DNA of 64,000 nt from Beroe ovata. Taxonomy: Eukaryota > Ctenophora > Nuda > Beroida > Beroidae. Position numbers and translations under genes: made by a program. The DNA lies in assembly GCA_946803715.1 (NCBI GenBank), contig CAMPET010000107.1:1-64000 (forward strand), written 5' to 3'. The notes below the pieces were generated by a model that saw nothing but the letters and a program-made list of their open reading frames with translations, was not told the DNA's origin and made no database searches. This document shows, piece by piece, positions 57,399 to 64,000 of this stretch. How positions within the stretch are numbered: position 1 is the first letter of the stretch; each line of letters begins with the position of its first letter.

Positions 57399-60300
57399 TG
57401 TGTTCGTTCACATAGCGCGTGCGACTACTCTAGTTCAAATTCTACTCCAGTCAGTATTCAGTAATTGACTCAATAATCTAAAGTACTCAAGTTTACAAAA
57501 TCAGCAGAAATTAGCAGCTGTTCGTGAGGAGGGACTTAGGCCAGACATGTGCAATTGATATCGGTCACATGCATGCTCACACACACGGACACACACACAG
57601 ACACAAACACACAAACACACAAACACACACACACACATACCTACTCACTCAATTTGCCTGGTATCAAGATCCGATGACAACTGTGAAGTGGACGGATAGC
57701 GGACGGAAAGTGGACGTACCAAGTCTCTCTCAAGAGACAAACTGATCACATTTCTGGAATATGCTATCATCACGTCAAAACACGTACGAAAACACTGTTT
57801 TACTCATGCTGAACGCGTTGTCAGACCCCTTACATTGGCCATAGTTATCCTAACACTACAAGTCGTCAAGTAGGTATGCAGAGTAGCATATAAAGATGCG
57901 CACCAAAAGTCTGTTTCTTGGAAATACACAAACTTATCATACGTGAATGTGTGTGGGTGGGTGTGTGTGTGCCTATGTATATGTGTGTTTCTGTGTCTGT
58001 GTCTGTGTGTCCGTCCATGTGTCTGTGTCTGTGTGTCCATGTGTCTGTGTGACTCACGGCATCAGTTAAGATATTACTACCACCTAGACCTATGTATGAG
58101 AAAACCATATACGTGATGGTCCATCACGTATATGGTTCTGCATATTATTCTATCAGGTATGCCATATATATCTGTGTGTGTACGGTCAGTATACGTTGTT
58201 CTGTGTGCGTGTGTACCACTGACAGTTTGATCAATGATCATTAATCAAACGCAGGCAATATGCAGATCTATGGATGATCCATGATCATCAGTGAATGATC
58301 AGCCATATTGACACATTACATTTGTCGTGAACTACTGAGCAACTGAATTATTAGACCCTGGTTCGATCAATATATATTCAACAGATAAATGGCCTTCAGT
58401 GATAAAAACGAGCACAGAGCAAATATAAATCATGAGGTTTCGAGTCAGCATGCCCCAATTTTTGTCTTAAATTTGGTGACAAACGAAAGGATTCCGATAA
58501 AAAGAGATGATACAGAATTGTCAAACGGCGGCAAGAAGTGAATGACTGATGGATTAATCTAATTCAGTTGGAACTGGATTCGGTTCTACAACTCAGAGGT
58601 CCAGTAAAACAGGTTAAAGTACGCGTATTTGAAGTTGGCCGGTCATATTGGACATTCGCGCGCGATTAAAAGTCGGTTTTGAGAATGTTCCACTGGAGTC
58701 ACAGAATTATACTGTGCGCGCGGACAATTTCCGCGATAGATCAATCAAAAGACAGCTTCGTTTGTAGAATCTCATGTTTGGAGAATTTAGCAAATATTGA
58801 ACCTGAACGTGTAGCAATGTCAGGAATCTCATATCCACGCCTCAGATACATTTCCTTGTGTTTGTGATGCACTGGGTGGTAAGATATGGTACAAATATTG
58901 GGTAGTGTTGCACTTACAGATGTTGGAGCAACATACCTACGTTATCGCGATGTGTCAAAATAGGTGAACTGCTTTATGCAAAAAGACATTTCCTTGTGTT
59001 CAGGAATCAACAAGGCACTACCGAGCATCATGTAATGGGNAATGAGCTATTTTGGGTACACATTAACTTTAGTGAAAGGAGATGGATGGCAAATTGGTGT
59101 TTTTGATGCGCCATTTCTATTTCCCGATATCTTTTTTATGTAATAACTATTCATGACCGTTTATGCAACAAATTTGGCTAAGTTTGAATGGTCATTTTTC
59201 GATATTGGGTAGAAAAGTACCTACCTATGAGGTTCATATATCGAATCGCATAAGAACATGATCCATCATATTCCATAATCAACAGGTAAACTTGTGAATG
59301 TTCTAAGAGTCGGCTCTAGATTACTATCAACGGAGGAAGTATGTTGTTATTCAGAAATTTTACTGAAAACAGGGCAGCACCTCGTATCGGCAGACCACTA
59401 ACCGATATTATCAGAATCAATATCATAAGAAGAAAATACATATCGCTCGTCTTACCGGAATAACAGTGAATCTGGAGCTGGGAACTGGAGTAGCTTCCTG
59501 CAGTTTGGGAGGGTTTACATTCTTGCTGGCAGGGATGTTGTAGTTGTTGCTAGGTGTTGCGTTGTACGTGTTGCTAGGGGGAGGGTTGCTCGGGGCAACA
59601 TCTTCTTCCTTTATCTTGGGAGCACTGGTTGTCTTGGAGATCGACCCTTTACTCTCATCCTCTGATACAACCAGTTCTGTATCCTGATGATGTGTGAGTG
59701 ATTCGTGATGTGTCGATAAAAGTTGATTCTTTATAAGTTAAAAGATGCCTTGAAATCATGCATCTAAAATAGGAATCACGTCAGGAAGAGTTTCATGCTT
59801 ATAATTCACACTTACGGGGGGTGATCCCACAACAATGTTATGCTGAGTCTGGTAATCCCGAGCTGTTTTCAGCACTCTGTCACACATCTCAATGAAGATG
59901 CTCTTGTGATGCTCATCGAGATGCTTCTTGTCAAGCTGGGATAGTGTGATGAGGGTAGTTTGAGAAATTCTATTGGGGAACAGAAATGTTATTATGCGAA
60001 GTTTTACCTTTTTTCTAATATCGAGCAGCAAGAATAAATAAAAAAGACTCTTCACCACTTACCAGGTTCTTTGCCATCTCAGTGGAAGTAGTATTGGAAT
60101 CAACCTGCATGCTGATAGCCTTGGCTTTGGACGTGATAAACTCACATGCTATCATGCCGTCCTTTGTCACCTCTTTGAACGTTATCTGGGGCTGCCGCTC
60201 TTTCTGGACCGCTGAGGAATGATAAATAGTACCGGGCGAAATATGGGGATGATACTGAGGGAAAATTGCGGAGGGAGTACCAAGTACTCACTCAAGTAGT

Positions 60301-63300
60301 GCTCTAACTTTCTCATCGAATTTCTCAGGTGACCAGGATTTGAATTTAATTTAACGAAAATAGTTAGCAAGTTCATGGGATAGATAAAAGATACTTACCT
60401 GATTATAGGGTCACAATTTTCACAAAGCCTAGGCTTACTCACTTAATGGGCAGTAATAAGCCCCCCTCTCCCCCTTTCTCTCAACCCTCACAGGAACCTC
60501 ATTCTCTCTCCTGTTCTACTCACTGTGATTGGTTCTAATCCGGGTGTAGCTCTTAGCTCTGTGTTCATTGGACGCTCCGTAAGTGGGTACATGGGACAGA
60601 AAACTGAGTGTTTGTTCAGGAAGGGACATGTACTTCCCACCATCAACAGCTATATCTCTGTTATCATGAGGTGTGCAAGATGTCAGCAGAGAGAGAGAGA
60701 GATAGTGGAAATTCGACAAGTCAAGAGAAGGAAGTGGCAAATTGACGAATCAAGAAAAAGGGAAAAAGAGATGTTGTGCAATAGTTCTCTAAGCAGGGTT
60801 TACGGTTACGGTTCGAGTATTTTTGGTGGTCAACTTATCAGGGGTATGGCCAAGAACCAAGCTTCGCTAACGAGCAATCTGACATCGAACCTATAACGTC
60901 CGAACAGAAATAAGAATATTCACCGGTTACCCGAGAAGCTAGCTCAGATTCGGATTCTACGTGTGTTTCCCGATCGAATTAAGGCCCTATCTTGCTTCCC
61001 TGAAAGGCTGTCAGTCATCTGACGTCGAACCTCACAACTGAGAGGAAATTGGAATTTACCCTGATTTCCAGATAAGCAATTGCTCAAGATTCGGGACAAA
61101 TCATGTAAGCAAAAAAGGAAGAGAATACAAGCAGAGCTCCCCTATTACTATGCTGGAGTATACTTCTGAGACGAAAGTAAGATGGGGTGTGACGTCATCT
61201 CCATTATACATTACTGGATAAATCTATACACATTGTAGGTACATAGCGACATACATTTTACATTGTACATTGAATACACCAAATGTATACTATGAAGCAA
61301 AGTACAGATCGCCCGATGGATCCTTGTGTGAAGCAAAGTAGGATGTATTTAGCGTTAGATAAACACCGTGGAACAAAATCTGTAGGACGTGATTTCCGAT
61401 GGAGCAATCACAGAAAATCGATTCGGTGATTAACAAGCAGCAATTTGCAAAAAATATACCCAAATAGGTCTGACACGTGGAGTAAAGAATGTATATTATC
61501 GTAAACTTGGAAAACTTCCAATATGATGATTACTCTTGGCAAGAAAAAAAATCTACGAAGCCGTGCTGCCCAGCATAATTCAAATTGATTCTCTCATCAA
61601 ATTCTGACAAATTCCCAGAGAATCATCACTTATATAGATTCTCTCATCAAATTCTGACAAAGTAAAAAAGTGCAATCTCCTTGTACTACAGCTGTTAATA
61701 AGTGTAAAACGAGAGCACAGAAGTGGGATCTTGAGTCAAAAGGAGTCTATAACAAGTGAACAGGTCAGGTGGTTTTCTGAGGGAGTTATCCCATATAAGG
61801 ACTAATTGCTGCCCCATGGTGGTTGTTGTTGTTGGCATCTGCACCGCATATGATGCGGTCTGTACATTGTTGTGATTATGAAAAAAAAGAATGATAAACA
61901 GCAGCTAAACCATGTAGCGTGGCAACTGTAGACATACACACACAGAGAGAGAGAGAGAGAGAGAATCATTAAGTGATTATCGTAATGATAACTCCTTGGA
62001 GAAATGCGACAATAACAATTGTGAGTTAACATCGTAAAATTATTTATTAGTTTTAAGTAAAAAGGGAAGGATGATTCCACAATGAGCAAAATGCTACAGC
62101 TAGTCGAGTCCTAGGAATCGAATTCAAGGTGTGTTCCATGTGAGTAGAAGCGAACCGTCAACATGAACAAAAGACTGTGAATCACCTATCATGTGCTACT
62201 ATCAAATGGATGCCTTGTTTCAAACTATATATAACGAAATAAATGACCAAATATGGCATAATCAGTAACCTTCAGATGAACTGTCTATGAAGACGACAAA
62301 AGTTAATTTCAGCCGGCACACACGTACGCAGACACACACACACAAGCAATGTGAAATCACTGGAAGTATAAACATGTCCGGCGTGGAATCCCAGTGTATA
62401 ACATTGGGAATGGGAGGGAGGGGGTAATTTGATACGCCACCATATTGGAGAATACAAACCATGGGGGAAAGGAAGGGGTGTTGGAAATTATATTGTCGAG
62501 ACTGTGAGATAAATCTCAGGAATAGATCGGGATCGATTGGCAATGATCCAGGAAATCTCATATGAGGAGAGAGATTAAGGCAGGGTTTGATAATAATGCT
62601 GTGAGAGTGTGGAAACGAGTTGGAATTCGAGAAGTTTCCAACGTAGCAGTTGGAAAACATACGATGAAACACGCACAAGACTTATATAATACGACAGTGT
62701 CAACATGTGCAGAGATAGCAGGAGGGGGGAAATTCAGGATTCCAAATTAGTACTTCTCGGGAGGACTTCAGTGTGCAAAATTTCCACAACACAACATTCA
62801 AAGTATCGTGTTTCGTCATCTGACTGTAATCAGCGAACTGACTGTCAAAAGTGGGTCGTGAGTAATGAACAACAATATTGATCATACTGTGACCTAAGTG
62901 ACGTAAGATACCAAAAGAGGTTGGGCAGAATGCTAAAGAAAGATCATAATTCATGGGTTTTATTGGAAAAATCGAGAACCAAAAGTTCAGCGAGTTATTA
63001 TAGTCGAACGAACACAATGATTACTGGGAATTCAATAACTGTTCATTATGTACTTATCATCAATAAAGACACGCGGACAAGCAACAATCGAGCAACAATA
63101 TGAGGATGCAACAATTTAGCAACCACTTTAAGTCACTTCCTCTACGCACACTAAAGCAACATTTATCCGGTGACTATTAACATATCTCTACTATCTCTCT
63201 CTCTATACACACACACACGGAGCTATACTCATCTCACTATGTGCTCCATGATACAAGGGAGATTTTATAAGATGCAACTTTAAATCTTGTGCACACACAC

Positions 63301-64000
63301 AACTATAATACAAGCGATTCACGCAGCTACTCCGTCATAAATCACACCACCACGGCATATTTAAAGCCACTTTGCCACTATTTGCGAGCCATTGGGGCAC
63401 ATCTTGTGGCCAGCATTGAATCAGTTTCATTCCGGTATAAAAACATATGTGGTGAACAGTGATCTCTTCAGAAAACAAAAACAAAATGAACGAGCGAACA
63501 TTCACAATCTCCTCAGCCCCCATCGAAGATAAATAAACATGAGTTTAAAACTACATAAACCTCCACACGAACATATCATTGGATTATGCCTTGGCCAACT
63601 TCGTTCCTTTCACTCATTATGCATACATAAACATGCCATCAAACCCCAGACAAACAAACACACTCGTAACACTCGTTACACTCTTTACACTCGTTACACT
63701 TTTTAAACAGGTAAAACAGGAACACTCGCGTGTATGAAGCATTGCCGAAGCGCATGGACTCAGCACACTTCTTATCTAATTATTTGTCAAGACTCATTAT
63801 GAGTGCTCGGGGTGAAGTAACTGGAAACCTGTAGTATGGTAACCGGAAACCTCAAACCACCCGATTTTCATCAACTCGCCTGTTTTCATAGAGCTATATC
63901 ATCACGAAAACACTCACCTTTCGATTGTTTCTCCCTGTTGACAGTATCCGGCACCTCGGTGACAGCAGGTGTCGGTGCTGTCTGTCCTGCGCTAGCTGAC
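44678..64000 (-). CDS. WNK-like scaffold/kinase C-terminal part (15 exons, 5' end outside window)
   Basis: Exons 63918-64000 (cut by edge), 60063-60211, 59816-59935, 59456-59683, 55173-56142, 54443-54840, 54227-54339, 53976-54078, 53591-53755, 53355-53509, 52960-53029, 47372-47455, 46881-47254, 45142-45289, 44678-44977 join in phase to about 1150 residues. Exons 2-3 form a compact domain (PQITFKEVTKDGMIACEF..., STEMAKNLLDKKHLDEHHKSI, DRVLK) like the PF2/CCT-like domain after the WNK kinase domain. RF-x-V/I motifs (SRFTV, SRFII, KRFSI) match docking sites for SPAK/OSR1 kinases. Then come a charged AQRERE helix, a Gln tract and Gln/Met/Pro-rich tails (GMQPG repeats), with a short coiled coil (KHDTEIDELRAR). 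The kinase domain would lie to the right. WNK assignment is inference; another RFxV scaffold is possible. Confidence 0.6.
45030..45135. repeat. GTTGTCATGGTAAC units
   Basis: Several imperfect GTTGTCATGGTAACA copies in the last intron of the WNK-like gene. The same motif recurs singly near 37873, 45664, 47000-47030 and 49036. Confidence 0.55.
46190..46420. repeat. G-rich GTGCAGCGGGG minisatellite with assembly gap
   Basis: Units of GTGTGCAGCGGGGGG flank a run of 159 N (46236-46394). The gap probably reflects collapse of the repeat. Open frames across it are artefacts. Confidence 0.85.
47456..52959 (-). other. long intron of the WNK-like gene
   Basis: 5.5 kb with no exon that I could support. 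It contains GA runs (48688-48718 and near 51389), an AC run (51306-51345) and the TGGTGTCAA-type minisatellite at 52655-52867. Confidence 0.5.
52655..52867. repeat. AGTGGTGTCAAAGTGA minisatellite
   Basis: More than ten imperfect units of AGTGGTGTCAAAGTGA or AGTGGTGTCAAGGAAA. Same family as the arrays at 9787 and 29212, here about 90 bp inside the intron after the exon ending at 52960. Confidence 0.75.
53861..54012 (-). repeat. 36-bp tandem repeat carrying alternative splice donors
   Basis: On the coding strand the unit runs from ATCCCCAC through GCCCAGTATCACGTACCCCAG and on to GTTAGT. Possible donors lie after 53976 (CAG|GTTAGT), 53940 (CAG|GTTCGT), 53904 (CAG|GTTTGT) and 53861. The first three are exactly 36 bp apart, so each later choice would add the 12-residue unit (V-x-IPTAQYHVPQ) in frame. 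The last is 43 bp away and shifts frame. Confidence 0.8.
54530..54782 (-). repeat. coding repeat AQRERE and polyglutamine
   Basis: 18-bp units coding Ala-Gln-Arg-Glu-Arg-Glu (about eleven copies), preceded by about eleven Gln codons, inside WNK-like exon 54443-54840. The charge pattern predicts a stable single alpha helix. Confidence 0.8.
57282..57396. repeat. (GT)n microsatellite interrupted by a 36-N gap
   Basis: GT runs at 57282-57326 and 57363-57396 flank N at 57327-57362. True length unknown. Confidence 0.9.
57565..57640. repeat. AC-rich microsatellite
   Basis: (ACAC)n with ACACAAAC and ACAGAC variants. Confidence 0.8.
57944..58052. repeat. GT/GTGTCTGT microsatellite
   Basis: (GT)n grades into TGTGTCTG units. 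Confidence 0.8.
58103..58137. repeat. perfect 17-bp-arm palindrome
   Basis: AACCATATACGTGATGG and its exact reverse complement are separated by one T. Confidence 0.9.
60212..63917 (-). other. long intron of the WNK-like gene
   Basis: 3.7 kb with no supported exon. It includes a GA run at 61946-61965, AC tracts near 62330 and 63290, and CACTCGTTACACT-type short repeats near 63660-63705. Phase continuity across it (G | CG GTC) supports but does not prove that 63918-64000 belongs to the same gene. Confidence 0.45.

Larger units (their letters stand above)
56143..59455 (-). other. long intron of the WNK-like gene
   Basis: 3.3 kb without recognisable exons. It holds GT/AC microsatellites, a gap, a palindrome at 58103-58137 and a single N at 59040. 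Confidence 0.5.

Noticed and set aside
57189-58108. Open frames in GT/AC microsatellites
   Set aside because: Cys-Val and Thr-His strings are translation of dinucleotide repeats.

Overview
The window is animal nuclear DNA from a non-vertebrate metazoan. Genes are split by short GT-AG introns (many about 80-130 bp), and the gene set is typically animal: rhodopsin-like receptors, an aquaglyceroporin, a UDP-glycosyltransferase, a TBC1D8/9-type protein and a WNK-like scaffold. The sequence is AT-rich with many micro- and minisatellites. I cannot name the species. An early-branching invertebrate is plausible but not shown. Assembly gaps (runs of N at 46236-46394 and 57327-57362, single N at 509, 996, 25453, 39681 and 59040) mean local order should be treated with care.

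Layout. 1-508 is a partial copy of an exon and intron of the adenylate-kinase-like gene found at 29 kb. 670-995 holds two orphan sulfatase exons (+). 1584-4186 (-) is the 5' part of a TBC1D8/9-like gene. 6146-7421 (+) is a complete five-exon aquaglyceroporin. 8479-10852 (-) is a seven-exon divergent 7TM receptor. 10853-20715 is about 10 kb without a recognisable gene. 20716-21855 (+) is an intronless receptor, tail to tail with an intronless UGT (22410-23921, -). 24718-42214 (-) is an adenylate-kinase-like locus: seven shared exons (24718-29871) and three possible 5' exons (31672-31801, 38235-38385, 42028-42214). Each of the three begins Met-Gly-Cys-x-x-Ser, and all end in the same splice phase. 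Nested in its introns on the + strand are a receptor (30211-31327) and a tandem pair of intronless Gag/capsid-derived genes (32937-35063 and 35411-36610). 42690-43582 contains nested miniature inverted-repeat transposons with 9-bp target duplications. 44678-64000 (-) is the 3' part of a large WNK-like gene, whose 5' end lies beyond the right edge.

The most interesting items are three. First, the adenylate-kinase-like locus with three candidate lipid-anchored N-termini. Second, the domesticated-looking Gag pair with a variant zinc knuckle. Third, several tandem repeats that include or abut splice sites: a 36-bp array of in-frame donors in the WNK-like gene, and a TGGTGTCAA minisatellite family next to acceptors of minus-strand genes. 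Exon borders were inferred by reading GT/AG sites, phase continuity and family resemblance. No transcript or database evidence was available.
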